Shown in pieces: positions 1 through 9,762 of a DNA stretch of 64,000 nt (the stretch's first letter is position 1; every line of letters begins with the position of its first letter). The notes beneath the pieces were generated by a model that saw nothing but the letters and a program-made list of their open reading frames with translations, was not told where the DNA came from and did no database searches. The position numbers and the translations under genes are program-made. This DNA is from Chitinimonas prasina (GTDB taxonomy: Bacteria > Pseudomonadota > Gammaproteobacteria > Burkholderiales > Chitinimonadaceae): contig NZ_BSOG01000003.1 in the NCBI RefSeq assembly GCF_030160395.1, positions 186,001 through 250,000 on the forward strand, written 5' to 3'.

Positions 1-121
1 TGACCGGGAGCCTGGCGGCCGCTCTGGGGGCCGGGGCTCGCCGTATCCGGACATTGATATGGGCATAGGCAATATCTGGCGCGGTCCTGAACAGAACCTG
101 CCGGATCGGGGGCGGCTATGA
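1..121 (+). CDS. 3' end of an upstream prophage gene (partial)
   Basis: The frame starting at base 2 is open from the window edge and ends in TGA at 119-121. It gives a Gly/Arg/Pro-rich tail of about 39 residues that ends NLPDRGRL. The stop overlaps the next gene's start as ATGA, so it is probably the preceding gene of the same phage operon. Its function cannot be told from the tail. Confidence 0.55.
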   Translation, partial: DREPGGRSGGRGSPYPDIDMGIGNIWRGPEQNLPDRGRL

Positions 122-1656
122 GCTTCCGCTTGGGTGCCAAGCTCTCGGCGCCGCCACCGGGCTTGGGGCAGGCTGGGGGCGGCATGATGGTTCATGGCTT
201 GGTACGGCCGGGTGTTGGCTTGATCAACGGTATCGTGGAAGGCGGCGTGGCGCCGCCGGCGGGGACTACGCCTCCCCCAGCTAACCCAGCGACGCCGGCG
301 GCGCCATTCAAGCTGTATGGCTCGGGCTACACCGGGCTGGGTGATGGCGACAACGGCCGCGCTGCGGGTGTGTATGGCTGGCTGGATGACGAAATCAAGG
401 CCAAGGCGACGGCTGACAAGTCGTATCAGCTGCTGGCGGGCGAGGGACAGAGCGTCAAGCTGGGGGAGTATCTGGATGCTTTCAAGGCGACAGATGGCCG
501 CTATGTCATCAAGCCAGCCTATACGGAGCGTAGGGGTAAGGGTGAGTCGGGGCCGATGCATGCGGCGGTCTATGGTAGCCGGGACGACATGCGGCGTGCG
601 CTGGGGTTTGAGGGGGCGGCCGACGATATCAGTGTGGGGTTCTCTGATGCGCATAGCGGCGGCGGCGATGCGGGCGGCGGAGTGCTGTCGGCAGCCGATG
701 CGCTGGCCAAGGCGAAGTTGCGTGCTACGGGCGGGCTGGGTACGGCGAATATGTCGGTGCAGCAGGCGCGTGCCCTGGGGGGGAATTATGACCTGCCGAA
801 GGCGTATCAGGCGGGCTCAGATGCGCAATACAAGGGCTATGTGCAGCTCGGCAACCAGGGGCCACTGAACGACGATATCAATAGCATGCTGCCGGCGATC
901 TACCAGGAGGTGGGGGCTAGCACGCCGGAGCAGCAGAAGCTGGTGCGTGGTGCGCTGTTCAAGTACGACGACCGCTATGGCGTGATGGCCAACGAGCACC
1001 TGGTGCTGGCTGCCTTGGGTAAGAACAAGAACCGCAGCAAGGGCTGGTTGCAGGATCTGGTGAAGTTTGAGGCTTTTAACTTCAAGAAGATGATGGGCCA
1101 GGTCAAGGACAACCCCGCAAGGCTGCTGTATGGCTCCGCCGACCCGTTCAGCACGAAGGCATGGAACGGTGTGCTAGGCACTGACGATAAGCCCATCCTC
1201 AATCAGATGGGCGGTGCCAGCGATGAGGCTTGGAAGGAGGCGGCGGCCAAGGGTATCAATACCAAGGCGGCGGCCGGCATGCATACGCTGGCTTCGGTGA
1301 TTGCCTCGTTCTATGGCGCCAAGGGGATCGCTGGGGCGGCGGGTGACGGTACGGTGGGCAATGCTGCCAGCAAGCTGGCCATTCAGGCGGCGCAAAACAA
1401 CGGCAAGGTGGACTTGGTGGGCCTGATCACGTCCATGCTGGGCAATCAGCTGACGCAAGGTCTTTCCAATGGCATTTCTAGCGCCATCAATACCACTGAT
1501 TTCGGCCAGGCTTTGCTCAGTAATGGTGTGAATGCCGGGCAACTGGCCGGCAATGCGGCAGGCAATCTGGTCTTGGGCAAGAAGGTGGACCCGCTGGCGC
1601 TGGGCTTGCAGGCTGGTGTTGGCTTGGTAGGTAACTGGATGAAAGGAAAGGGCTAG
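118..1656 (+). CDS. Prophage virion/ejection-type protein, unknown function
   Basis: A 512-residue protein with a Gly/Ala/Pro-rich N-terminus and a small-residue, amphipathic C-terminal third (residues about 380-510, many Gly/Ala/Asn/Leu). I recognise no enzyme motif. It starts with an ATGA overlap to the preceding gene and is followed after 3 bases by the next gene, whose ribosome site (aggaaaggg) lies in its last codons. The tight packing and the polyvalent protein downstream suggest an internal virion or DNA-ejection protein of a podovirus-like prophage. That role is inferred from context, not from a recognised domain. Confidence 0.75.
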   Translation: MSFRLGAKLSAPPPGLGQAGGGMMVHGLVRPGVGLINGIVEGGVAPPAGTTPPPANPATPAAPFKLYGSGYTGLGDGDNGRAAGVYGWLDDEIKAKATADKSYQLLAGEGQSVKLGEYLDAFKATDGRYVIKPAYTERRGKGESGPMHAAVYGSRDDMRRALGFEGAADDISVGFSDAHSGGGDAGGGVLSAADALAKAKLRATGGLGTANMSVQQARALGGNYDLPKAYQAGSDAQYKGYVQLGNQGPLNDDINSMLPAIYQEVGASTPEQQKLVRGALFKYDDRYGVMANEHLVLAALGKNKNRSKGWLQDLVKFEAFNFKKMMGQVKDNPARLLYGSADPFSTKAWNGVLGTDDKPILNQMGGASDEAWKEAAAKGINTKAAAGMHTLASVIASFYGAKGIAGAAGDGTVGNAASKLAIQAAQNNGKVDLVGLITSMLGNQLTQGLSNGISSAINTTDFGQALLSNGVNAGQLAGNAAGNLVLGKKVDPLALGLQAGVGLVGNWMKGKG

Positions 1657-1659
1657 GCC

Positions 1660-2337
1660 ATGGATGATTTTTGGGGCTCGGTAGGCACCTTCTTCGGTGA
1701 CAGCTTCGACGGTGCGTCGGATTGGGTGAGTGGGCTGTTTGACGACAGCACTGATTGGGTGAGTGGACTGTTTGGCGGAGAGGGCGGCACTGCCGGGCAA
1801 AGCAGCTGGGGCTTTTCCAGCGACCCGGATGCACGCAATGCGGAGATCAACACCAGTGCCAATACCCGGCTGCTGCGCCAGGGTGGCGCTGGCTATGAGA
1901 ACTCAGCCAGTTACAGCGTGGACCCACTGAACGAACTAGCGCAGTACTTACCTGGCATCACCGATGGTGCCATCTGGAATGGCGCTGACCTGATGGGTGG
2001 CGGTGGGGGTCGGGCTGGGCCTGGGCCTGCTGTTGGTGCGGCTATCGGTGGCAAGGGAGGTGGCAGCGGCTTGGTCAGTGGCCTGATGAACGGTGACCCA
2101 CGCCTTACCGGGCTGGTTTCCACGGTAATCAATGGCGCTTTGGCTGGCCGGCGTGGCAGTAAGGAGGCGGACAAGCGCTTGCAGGCGGAAGAGCGATTGA
2201 TAGACAAGCGGGTTGCTGCAGAGGCGGCGGCCAGCGACGAAGCGCACAAGCGCCTCCTGCAGATGAAGGCTGTACCTAGCGTGGCGAATACGCCCCACGC
2301 CAGCGCAGCTACCTTTGGCGTGAGATTTGGGGGGTAA
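1660..2337 (+). CDS. Prophage protein, unknown function
   Basis: A 225-residue protein. The N-terminus holds a short near-repeat, DWVSGLFDDSTDWVSGLFGG. The middle is Gly-rich (about residues 105-145) and the end is a charged helix (KEADKRLQAEERLIDKRVAAE) of coiled-coil character. The small-residue middle followed by a charged helical end is a layout seen in phage internal or ejection proteins. The stop codon overlaps the next start (TAATG). No family is recognised with certainty. Confidence 0.72.
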   Translation: MDDFWGSVGTFFGDSFDGASDWVSGLFDDSTDWVSGLFGGEGGTAGQSSWGFSSDPDARNAEINTSANTRLLRQGGAGYENSASYSVDPLNELAQYLPGITDGAIWNGADLMGGGGGRAGPGPAVGAAIGGKGGGSGLVSGLMNGDPRLTGLVSTVINGALAGRRGSKEADKRLQAEERLIDKRVAAEAAASDEAHKRLLQMKAVPSVANTPHASAATFGVRFGG

Positions 2338-2768
2338 TGATGGTGGGGCTAGTTCAACAACTGCAGCAAGATCAGCGGCCGGGCGCTGCGGCAGCGCAGC
2401 GGGCGCAGGCGGGTGGTGGCGATGCGGCAACGGATGCAGTGGCCGGGCTGTTGAAAGAGGCGATCAGCTCGCCAGAGACGCAGCAGGCCATCCTGCAGGA
2501 GTTGCAGGACGGTGCACGTGACCTGGAAATGGCCATGGCGGAGGTGGCTGTCAATCTGTTGCAGAGTGCCACCAACACGGTAAAGAGCATGCGGCGGGCC
2601 ATCCCTCCCCAGGCGCTCAGCCGTGTCTGCGCCATGGTCGTGGCCAAACTGCTGGAAATGGCTCAGTCCGCCCAACTGCTGGGCGACAATGAGCCCAAGC
2701 TGCTGGCGCGTCGTGCGCTGGCGCTGACTGTTCACATGTACCGTAACGGCAAGGGGAGCGTGCAATGA
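2337..2768 (+). CDS. Prophage protein, unknown function
   Basis: A 143-residue, Ala/Gln-rich, largely helical protein. Its start overlaps the previous stop (TAATG; a second ATG follows at 2340) and its stop overlaps the next start (ATGA), so it is translationally coupled on both sides. No catalytic motif is visible. By position it belongs to the same virion or ejection module. Confidence 0.7.
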   Translation: MMVGLVQQLQQDQRPGAAAAQRAQAGGGDAATDAVAGLLKEAISSPETQQAILQELQDGARDLEMAMAEVAVNLLQSATNTVKSMRRAIPPQALSRVCAMVVAKLLEMAQSAQLLGDNEPKLLARRALALTVHMYRNGKGSVQ

Positions 2769-3562
2769 GCCGGGGCTTGGTTGAGGCGCTGCTGGGTGGC
2801 CTAGAGGGCGGTGCCGCCTATATGGCCAAGGACAGCGACCGAAGGGTGCAGGAGCAACAGAAGGTGATGGACCGGGAGGCGCTGTTTTCGGACTGGCAGC
2901 GGCGCTACAGCATCGAGATGAGTACCAATGCGGCGGAGGATGATCACCGCAGCGCTCGCAATGCCCAGCAGCAGCTGGATGCCTATAAGGCCAAGCTAGA
3001 GGCCGATTTGACCCTGGCCAATGACCCGCGCGCGCTGGAGGCTGAGAGGCGCGCCGCTGCGCGGCGGGAGAAGGAAATCCGTATCAGCCAGGGGCCGCAG
3101 TACGCACGCAACCAATTCGACAAGGAGCAGCAGGCAAAGCGCGAGCAGAATCTAGCAAAGGTCGTACCGCTGATCTCAAAGCGGCAAATGCTGGAGTTCG
3201 CCAAGCCCAGCGCGGCGATGACGGAGCAGGGCACCGCGCAAGAGGTGGCGAACATCAACGCCGCCCTGTGGGCGCTGGGCGTGGACCCGCGCACCGTGCT
3301 GGCGCAGAACGGTGCGCGTGCCAACCGTTATCGTAGTACCACCGAGATGGTGCCCAACCCTGACCCGGCCACCGGCGAGTATGTCGAGGAAGCCGATGGC
3401 CAGCGCGACAGCGCGGGGCGCCCTATCGGCATAGCGGCCATGATGAACAAGGCCCGGGGTGAATTCCATAAGCTAAAGCAGGGCGGCATGAGTCCCGCCG
3501 AGGCAAAGGATCACATACGCCGCGCCTATTCCGAGCTGGACAAGTACCCCGCACTCTGGTGA
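2765..3562 (+). CDS. Prophage protein with coiled-coil character, unknown function
   Basis: A 265-residue protein, strongly charged and helical between about residues 25 and 140 (many Glu/Lys/Arg/Gln), consistent with a coiled coil. A more globular C-terminal part follows, including MNKARGEFHKLKQGGMS. It starts by ATGA overlap with the upstream gene and ends 19 bases before the large polyvalent gene. It is likely a structural or ejection protein made in step with its neighbours. No family is recognised. Confidence 0.72.
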   Translation: MSRGLVEALLGGLEGGAAYMAKDSDRRVQEQQKVMDREALFSDWQRRYSIEMSTNAAEDDHRSARNAQQQLDAYKAKLEADLTLANDPRALEAERRAAARREKEIRISQGPQYARNQFDKEQQAKREQNLAKVVPLISKRQMLEFAKPSAAMTEQGTAQEVANINAALWALGVDPRTVLAQNGARANRYRSTTEMVPNPDPATGEYVEEADGQRDSAGRPIGIAAMMNKARGEFHKLKQGGMSPAEAKDHIRRAYSELDKYPALW

Positions 3563-3581
3563 AACAACAGGAAAACAAGGG

Positions 3582-6500
3582 ATGACCCAATCGGTTGACC
3601 GAAAGGCGCGCGCACGCACGCTACTGGATGAAGTTTTCTCGCCAACGTCGCCCCCTGCTGGGGGCGATTATCATGGTGGCGACCCGTGGGCCTATGTGTT
3701 CGGTTCGGCGTCGGACAGCGTGGCTGCCGAGAGCCGCGACGGTCCCAACTGGCAGGCGCTGCGCAGCGCGCTACGTGCCATGCCTATGCCGGGCGCTGCG
3801 GGCATTGCCGACCTGCTGGATACCGATGTGGGCCGGGATACGGCCATTGCGCTGACGCAGGGCGCCATTCAGCTGCCCGAGGCGGGTGTCGGACTGGGCG
3901 ACCTGATGACCACGCCGCAGCGCCTGATGCAAAACAAGCTGCTGGAAGCTGCCGGCAGCGACGTCCGTGTGAGATCCACCACTGATTACCTGGACAGTGC
4001 CGGCGTCAGTTTTGCCGACGCGCGCAAAGACTTGGACCAGCACAAGTCTGGCAACTTGCGCGAGGGCATGCGCCTGGTGAGCGAGGCAGACGGATTCTGG
4101 TCAACCATCAAGGCGGCGGCCAGCAATCCCTTGACCATCTACGACACGGTGCTGCAGTCGGCCCCTTCCCTGCTGGTGCCCATAGGCGTAGGCGGCAAAG
4201 CGGCTCAGGAAGTGGCCATCGTGGCCGGCCGTAGTGCTTTCGCGCGCGCTCTCTCGCAAGGGGCAACGGAAGAGGCTGCGGCCGCGATTGCGCGCAAGGC
4301 CGGGCAAGAGGCGGTAAAGGCCGCCAGCGGGCGCCTGACTACCCAGGGGTCAGCCATGGAAGGCGTGCAGACGGCGGGCGCCACTGCTGCCGAGTTTGAG
4401 GCCGAGGGCGACTTGGATGCGCGCAAGGCCTTGGCCAGTGTGGGCGCTGGCCTGACAACGGCTGCCCTGGGCAAGTTGGTCAGCGAGATACCTGGCTTCG
4501 GTGATATGGAGTCCAGCTTGGCGGCGTCGGCCGTGTCCAGTAGCGTGAACCGCCCCACCGGCTCATTTCCTGCCCGTCTGATCAAGTCGGCTGTACAAGA
4601 AGGCGTGGTAGAAGAAGGTTCGCAGTCCGCCACAGAGAAAATGTGGCAGAACTTTGGTGACGGCAAGGCCATCATGGATGGCGTAGGCAATGCGCTCGCC
4701 ACTGGCATGCTGGCCGGCATGGCCATGGGCGGCGGCATGGAGACGGTCAACACACTGCGCGGGCTGGCGCCTGCCGCGCCAGAGGCGCCAACGGCTACTG
4801 CCGTGGATACCTCGCAGCTGCCTCATGATGTAGCGGTGGCCACCGTGGCGGCTGCGCCCATTGCGCCGGTAGTCGAGCTACAGGAGTTGCCGGACAGGCC
4901 TGTGCGCGGCCTGGTGGAAGCGGCCATGGCGCGAAGGGTGACCGCTGAGACAGCTGCTGTGCTCGGCAGTACTCCGGCCGAGGAAGGCACGGAAAGGGAG
5001 CACACGACAGGTCAGCAGGCTGCCAAGTACAAAGCGGAAGAGGAGCTAGATGCGCGCACGGCGGTTGCCAGTGTTGGCGCGGGGCCGACAACCAACGTAT
5101 TTGGCAAAATTGGAGCACGATTCCCTCGTATGGGGGATATGGAATCCAGCCTCGCGGCATCTGCGTTCTCCAGCAAGGTGAACCGGGCTGCGGCCGCTTT
5201 GCCGACGGGATTGGCCAAAGGTGCGGTGCAAGAAGGCGTACTTGAGGAAATGCCGCAGTCAGCCACAGAAAGGATGTGGGAAAACTTCGGCGAGCGTAGC
5301 GCGATGCTGGAAGGTGTGGATAAGGCCGCTGCGCTAGGTATCGTGACAGGCGCCGCACTGGGGGCAGGTGTCCAACTACGTCCCCCGCCTACCGTAGCGG
5401 GAGAAGGCGAGGAATTGCCATCGGATAGCGGTGGAGAGGCCAGCCCGGCGGTCGAGCCAGCCCAGCCGCTGAGATCACCTGTGACGCAGCCTGCTGGTGT
5501 CGGCCACATTCACGATGACCGGCAAACTCAGGCAGGCGGTCACAGCAGTGCAACTTTGAGGATGCCGACGCTGGCGGAGTCCAGCCCATTGGCGGCCGAG
5601 GATAGGGTACCTGATCACCTCTCCGCAGATGTCCTTCCCATCGATATAGCGCACGCAAGCGTAGAGGCGGGTATTGTCCAGGCACCGCGTGCACCGCCGC
5701 AAAACGCCATGCGGCCGGACGGTACCCTGCAGATCATAGGGCATCCGGCCCAATTGCGTGCTTACTTGAGTGATATCGGTATGGGTAGCGTCCCCGCCGT
5801 GCCATTTGCTGGTGGGGTAATTATAGGTGCTTCCGTAGCCCCACAAGTTTACGCAGCCCTTAAGCAGGAGGAGTCTTCCTCACACAGCGCTTCTCTGATG
5901 GAAAGCGACAAGGGTACGGCTTCACCGCAGGCGCCCCTGGATGCTGAGCAGGTACGTGTGACCCTGGGTCGTCGTCTCAGCCGCATGGGTGATGTCGCCG
6001 AGGTGGTGCAGTCACTGGATGACCTCCCAGCCGAGCTACGTTCCCTGATCAAAGGCGTCACGGGGATCGAGGGGATCTTCTTCAGAGACAAGATATGGCT
6101 GATCGCCGATGGCCTCGCCTCGCTGCCGCGGGCACAGCAGGTGCTGGAGCATGAAGTGGTGGGTCACTTTGCCATGGAAAAGTTGGCGGCACAGGACGAA
6201 TACCAGCAGGCCATCCGGTCCGTGGCAGCGATGGAAAAGAGTAGCAATGCACTGATCCAGGAGCTGGCAACCTTTATCGACTCGGCGCAACCAGGCCTGC
6301 CCCCCGTGCGACGCATACAGGAAATCATGGCCCGTGCGGTTGAAACAGGTGTCTATCGGCAATCACCGCGATTGCACCGGATAACAGCCGATGTGACCAG
6401 GCAGGTCAAGGCGATACTGCGGCGCATGGGGTTTGAGCCTAAATGGACCAACGAGCTGACGATCGAAGAGGTATTCAGCCTGCTGCGGGAGGGGGATAGG

Positions 6501-9344
6501 CGGGTGGACGCCGGCTTGAAAGCCTATTCAGGCCGTCTGGCAAAGCTTGCCAGCGCAGCGGAGTTAGAGCACTCGCTAAGGCGCCCTGTCGACCGTATGG
6601 TATCTGCCAATCAGATGCTAGAACAGATACGCAATGCGTCCGATGTCGCCGCCGCAGAGTTGGACGGAGATCCAGAAGCAGAGCGACAGGAGTCTGCCAA
6701 GCTTGGTCCATTTTCCGGCTATCTCATCTATGGTGAAGTGGTCGGTGGGAGCGACCCCAACCTCGAGGAACTTCTGTACGTCAGGGTATATGGTGATGAG
6801 CAGCTTAAACAAGGCCTGCTGAACGAGGCCGCGCTAACGTTTTTTGTCAGCCCTGCTGGTGAATTGGCCATGAATGGTCCTTCGCCTACCCAGGACACCT
6901 TTGCCAGTTTCAAGCAACTGGGATGGGTTGACCACGCATTTGATGCCGCTGGGGTGATCCAGGACGGTTGGTCCTCGCTCGCCGACCCGCTCAACCCCGG
7001 CGCACCGCTGCCCCTAAGTCAATTACTGCCTTTGCTGGCCGATGTGCATGCACGCTTGCGTACCTGGCGCCGCGAGGATGCGGTGGAGCTGTTTTGGAGT
7101 GGCGGGACAGGAACAACGGATAGCTTCGATGGTGCAAATGAATTGCTGGGCAACGGTGCAAGCCTTTCCTTCAGCAAGGCAGGCCCGCAATCGGCATACC
7201 ACGAGATCCAGGCAGACACAGTTGCTGTGCCGGCTACTCTTGCCTTACCGGATGCCATTGTGGCGCACGACTTAAAGGCATTGCAGGGGGAGGATTATCT
7301 GGCCGCAACGCGCGGTGATGTGGGCTTAGCCATGAAAGTGGCGAGGCGACTGCTTACCCCTGAGGTGATGAAGGCTTTGCGGGAGCGGGTGCCAGAACAA
7401 GCTATCGTATTGGGCGTCAACTCTATGGAAGAGGCGGGCGGGAATGCCATACCCCAGACAGTCGCTGCCTTGCTTGCCTTGCGCATGGGGCTGGAAGTAG
7501 ACGGGCGGATAGTACGATCCAGCATCAGCAAGAGACCTGCCATGGATGGCCTGAGCAGGATTTTGAATCGACCCAGGTTTGCTGGGCCCGTACAGACGGG
7601 CGGGCAATATCTACTGATTGATGATGCCTTGCCGCAAGGCGACAAGTTGGCTGCACTGGCGCGACATATCCTGCAGGGTGGAGGACACGTTGCAGCGATT
7701 GTTGCCTTGACTGACAAGCCATTCAGCGCTCCTTTGGCGCCTGCGCCAAGTTTGCTGCGGCAAGTTCGTGAGAAATATGGAGACGTGGAAGATGCCTTCC
7801 GACAAGCTACCGGTTACGACTACCAAAGCCTTACTGCCAGTGAAGCGCGTTACCTCACGAACTACAAGTCGGTTGACGTAGTCAGAGATCGAATCCTTGC
7901 GGAAGCTCGCCAAAGAGCGAAGCCAACAGATAAAAGATCTGTTAACGAACCACGCAAAACGCCACCGCAAGGTGGCGTTGCTGTTTCTACGGATAGCATA
8001 TTGCCATCAAAGGGCGCCAGATACAGTGCAGAGGGTGGGAATGGCCTAGCTCAGAAAACCGGACCTCATCGGGAGACCCAGCATAGCCAGCAGAAATCGG
8101 CCACAGCCCGCACTGAGTCGCCCCCCAGCGCTGCTAGCAGCCCGGAACACTACAGTCTCTCGCAGGCTGCTTCTCCCATCGCGTCCGCCGATGGACATGC
8201 CAAGAATGCATTGGCTACGTACTGGATTGATCGTCGCGAGGCGAGAATCCTGCGCAATGTGAATAGGGCGGCCTATCCGAACAGGCAAGTACCACGCAGT
8301 GTCATGATCGACCTTGCGGGTCTGTCCTCGGCGCACCCCAATGCGCGTTATGCTGCCATGAAGTCGCTGGTGGATAACATGCAGCGTGCCGCGGCTTGGG
8401 GTGGGTACTCGTCAGGTACCAGTACTGAACCCTGGGATGGGAATGTCTCGATCACACCAATTTCAGCTGCTGAGCAACAGCAGATAGATATGGTGGCTGA
8501 GAGCTTTATGGTTGCGGCTGAGTTGACCAATGCCAGCATGACCCAAGATGGATTCGCGGTGCGTGACAATGCCCTCAAGGACTTGCGCAAGCAAATGTGC
8601 AGCCTGAGCCAGAATCAGCAAGCACAATTGGTGGCTCAGCTCACTGACCAGATTGCGGCGACGAAAGAGATGCGTGGCTGGTACGGTAACATTGGTTGGA
8701 AAGCTGACCAAGCTAAGTTTAAAGACGCTGTGCAGGCAACTGGGTGGGGAGAGACTCTCAACTTGGCAACCGGTCCGGGCGTACTGGTAGGTGGAAGTAC
8801 GACGAAGGACATGGCATCATTGCCGAAGGTTGCTACTGCAGGCGTTGCGCCAGCTTTTGGCAATAGTTTGTCCATGCTGCGCAGACAGGTTGCGACCGGA
8901 TTCCTGAGACTTGGGTGGTATAAAGTTCCAAGCAAGGGAGTGCCAATAAATGGCGCAACTCGGACTACGCCATTGGGTTTTAACCAAGAACCTCAGTTTC
9001 TGAATGCAGCCCAAGAGTTACAGGATGCTTTGAAGGCCAGTGGTATCAATGATGCAACTATTGGTGTTCGAGGAAGTTCAGTAACAGGATATAGCTTGAC
9101 CAAGGGGACAAAGTTTAGCCCCCAGAGCGATATCGATTTCTTTGTCGAAAGTGGTCAGCTAACCGAAGCCTATAAAACCTCAAAGAACATACCTGGCTTT
9201 GTCCATCCCAATAAGATATTGCCTGACTATCCATTGCTTCAGGACTGGGCAGCCAAGTGGACCAATACTCTAGGCCGTGATGTGACCCCAGGTGCTTTTG
9301 TTCCTGGAACCCTTCCAGGCCAACCCTCTATTCTGGTGAAATAA
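3582..9344 (+). CDS. Large phage polyvalent protein with HExxGH, PRTase-like and nucleotidyltransferase-like toxin tip
   Basis: A 1,920-residue multidomain protein. Seen in sequence: a segment at about residues 264-387 is repeated at about 475-597 (shared GDMESSLAASA and AVQEGV..E..QSATE). A metallopeptidase-like HEVVGHF lies at residues 857-863, in the HExxGH form that I know from phage polyvalent proteins. A phosphoribosyltransferase-like region at about 1230-1400 has a PRPP-loop-like LLIDDALPQGD (Asp1347/Asp1348). The C-terminal tip after VPSKG (1782-1786) has GSS at 1831-1833 and SDIDFF (Asp1850/Asp1852), the signature of a minimal nucleotidyltransferase fold. The tip is followed at once by a small gene and by orphan tips sharing the same junction, as in polymorphic toxins. 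I infer a virion-delivered or ejection protein carrying a toxin. The ribosome site aggaaa lies upstream of the ATG. Confidence 0.8.
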   Translation: MTQSVDRKARARTLLDEVFSPTSPPAGGDYHGGDPWAYVFGSASDSVAAESRDGPNWQALRSALRAMPMPGAAGIADLLDTDVGRDTAIALTQGAIQLPEAGVGLGDLMTTPQRLMQNKLLEAAGSDVRVRSTTDYLDSAGVSFADARKDLDQHKSGNLREGMRLVSEADGFWSTIKAAASNPLTIYDTVLQSAPSLLVPIGVGGKAAQEVAIVAGRSAFARALSQGATEEAAAAIARKAGQEAVKAASGRLTTQGSAMEGVQTAGATAAEFEAEGDLDARKALASVGAGLTTAALGKLVSEIPGFGDMESSLAASAVSSSVNRPTGSFPARLIKSAVQEGVVEEGSQSATEKMWQNFGDGKAIMDGVGNALATGMLAGMAMGGGMETVNTLRGLAPAAPEAPTATAVDTSQLPHDVAVATVAAAPIAPVVELQELPDRPVRGLVEAAMARRVTAETAAVLGSTPAEEGTEREHTTGQQAAKYKAEEELDARTAVASVGAGPTTNVFGKIGARFPRMGDMESSLAASAFSSKVNRAAAALPTGLAKGAVQEGVLEEMPQSATERMWENFGERSAMLEGVDKAAALGIVTGAALGAGVQLRPPPTVAGEGEELPSDSGGEASPAVEPAQPLRSPVTQPAGVGHIHDDRQTQAGGHSSATLRMPTLAESSPLAAEDRVPDHLSADVLPIDIAHASVEAGIVQAPRAPPQNAMRPDGTLQIIGHPAQLRAYLSDIGMGSVPAVPFAGGVIIGASVAPQVYAALKQEESSSHSASLMESDKGTASPQAPLDAEQVRVTLGRRLSRMGDVAEVVQSLDDLPAELRSLIKGVTGIEGIFFRDKIWLIADGLASLPRAQQVLEHEVVGHFAMEKLAAQDEYQQAIRSVAAMEKSSNALIQELATFIDSAQPGLPPVRRIQEIMARAVETGVYRQSPRLHRITADVTRQVKAILRRMGFEPKWTNELTIEEVFSLLREGDRRVDAGLKAYSGRLAKLASAAELEHSLRRPVDRMVSANQMLEQIRNASDVAAAELDGDPEAERQESAKLGPFSGYLIYGEVVGGSDPNLEELLYVRVYGDEQLKQGLLNEAALTFFVSPAGELAMNGPSPTQDTFASFKQLGWVDHAFDAAGVIQDGWSSLADPLNPGAPLPLSQLLPLLADVHARLRTWRREDAVELFWSGGTGTTDSFDGANELLGNGASLSFSKAGPQSAYHEIQADTVAVPATLALPDAIVAHDLKALQGEDYLAATRGDVGLAMKVARRLLTPEVMKALRERVPEQAIVLGVNSMEEAGGNAIPQTVAALLALRMGLEVDGRIVRSSISKRPAMDGLSRILNRPRFAGPVQTGGQYLLIDDALPQGDKLAALARHILQGGGHVAAIVALTDKPFSAPLAPAPSLLRQVREKYGDVEDAFRQATGYDYQSLTASEARYLTNYKSVDVVRDRILAEARQRAKPTDKRSVNEPRKTPPQGGVAVSTDSILPSKGARYSAEGGNGLAQKTGPHRETQHSQQKSATARTESPPSAASSPEHYSLSQAASPIASADGHAKNALATYWIDRREARILRNVNRAAYPNRQVPRSVMIDLAGLSSAHPNARYAAMKSLVDNMQRAAAWGGYSSGTSTEPWDGNVSITPISAAEQQQIDMVAESFMVAAELTNASMTQDGFAVRDNALKDLRKQMCSLSQNQQAQLVAQLTDQIAATKEMRGWYGNIGWKADQAKFKDAVQATGWGETLNLATGPGVLVGGSTTKDMASLPKVATAGVAPAFGNSLSMLRRQVATGFLRLGWYKVPSKGVPINGATRTTPLGFNQEPQFLNAAQELQDALKASGINDATIGVRGSSVTGYSLTKGTKFSPQSDIDFFVESGQLTEAYKTSKNIPGFVHPNKILPDYPLLQDWAAKWTNTLGRDVTPGAFVPGTLPGQPSILVK
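8925..8937 (+). repeat. Toxin-tip junction repeat, in-frame copy
   Basis: GTTCCAAGCAAGG encodes VPSK(G) inside the polyvalent gene, directly before the variable toxin tip. Closely matching copies start the orphan tips at 9706, 10655 and, more weakly, 11428. It behaves like the constant/variable boundary used for tip exchange in polymorphic toxins. Confidence 0.65.
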
Positions 9345-9346
9345 AA

Positions 9347-9706
9347 ATGCAATACGTGAACCTGTTAGGAGTATTTGACACCTCAAGTGAATTGGACTCT
9401 TTTGCAAAAGAGTTCTTTTCTGCGGTCGGGGTGTCGAGCTACGAAGAGAGGGAAAGCGGAAACTTTCCCGATGGGCGATATTTTAGAAATCTGGAAGGAG
9501 TTCTAGCATTCACCATTTCCTTGTCAGACGAAGAAGATCATGAAGACTTGCCGTTCTGGATTCAGGTTTCGGCAGATATGTCCTCTTTGGATGAGCTAGT
9601 TTCCGCAGTGGATTCAATTGTTCTTGAGAAGGCCATGCCTGCTGGATTTTGCATTGCCCGCATGATTAATCTTGGAAAGAAAAATGAGCAACGAATTAAT
9701 TACTAG
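9347..9706 (+). CDS. Putative immunity protein for the nucleotidyltransferase-like tip
   Basis: A 119-residue acidic protein whose ATG lies two bases after the stop of the polyvalent gene. It has no signal peptide and no enzyme motif; an acidic stretch SLSDEEDHEDLPFW lies near the middle. A small acidic cytosolic protein directly after a toxin tip is the usual form of an immunity gene. Base composition is clearly AT-richer than the housekeeping genes. The function is inferred from position only; no immunity family is recognised. Confidence 0.7.
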   Translation: MQYVNLLGVFDTSSELDSFAKEFFSAVGVSSYEERESGNFPDGRYFRNLEGVLAFTISLSDEEDHEDLPFWIQVSADMSSLDELVSAVDSIVLEKAMPAGFCIARMINLGKKNEQRINY

Positions 9707-9718
9707 TTCCAAACAAGG
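9706..9718 (+). repeat. Toxin-tip junction repeat, orphan cassette 1
   Basis: GTTCCAAACAAGG encodes VPNK at the head of the EndoU-type orphan tip. It differs by one base from the copy inside the polyvalent gene and is identical to the copy at 10655. The preceding base triplets are the end of the immunity gene, so the cassette has no start codon of its own at this point. Confidence 0.65.
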
Positions 9719-9762
9719 TTGGTAATACCGCAGGAGTAGCGCCAGAATTAGTCGGGCCTCAG

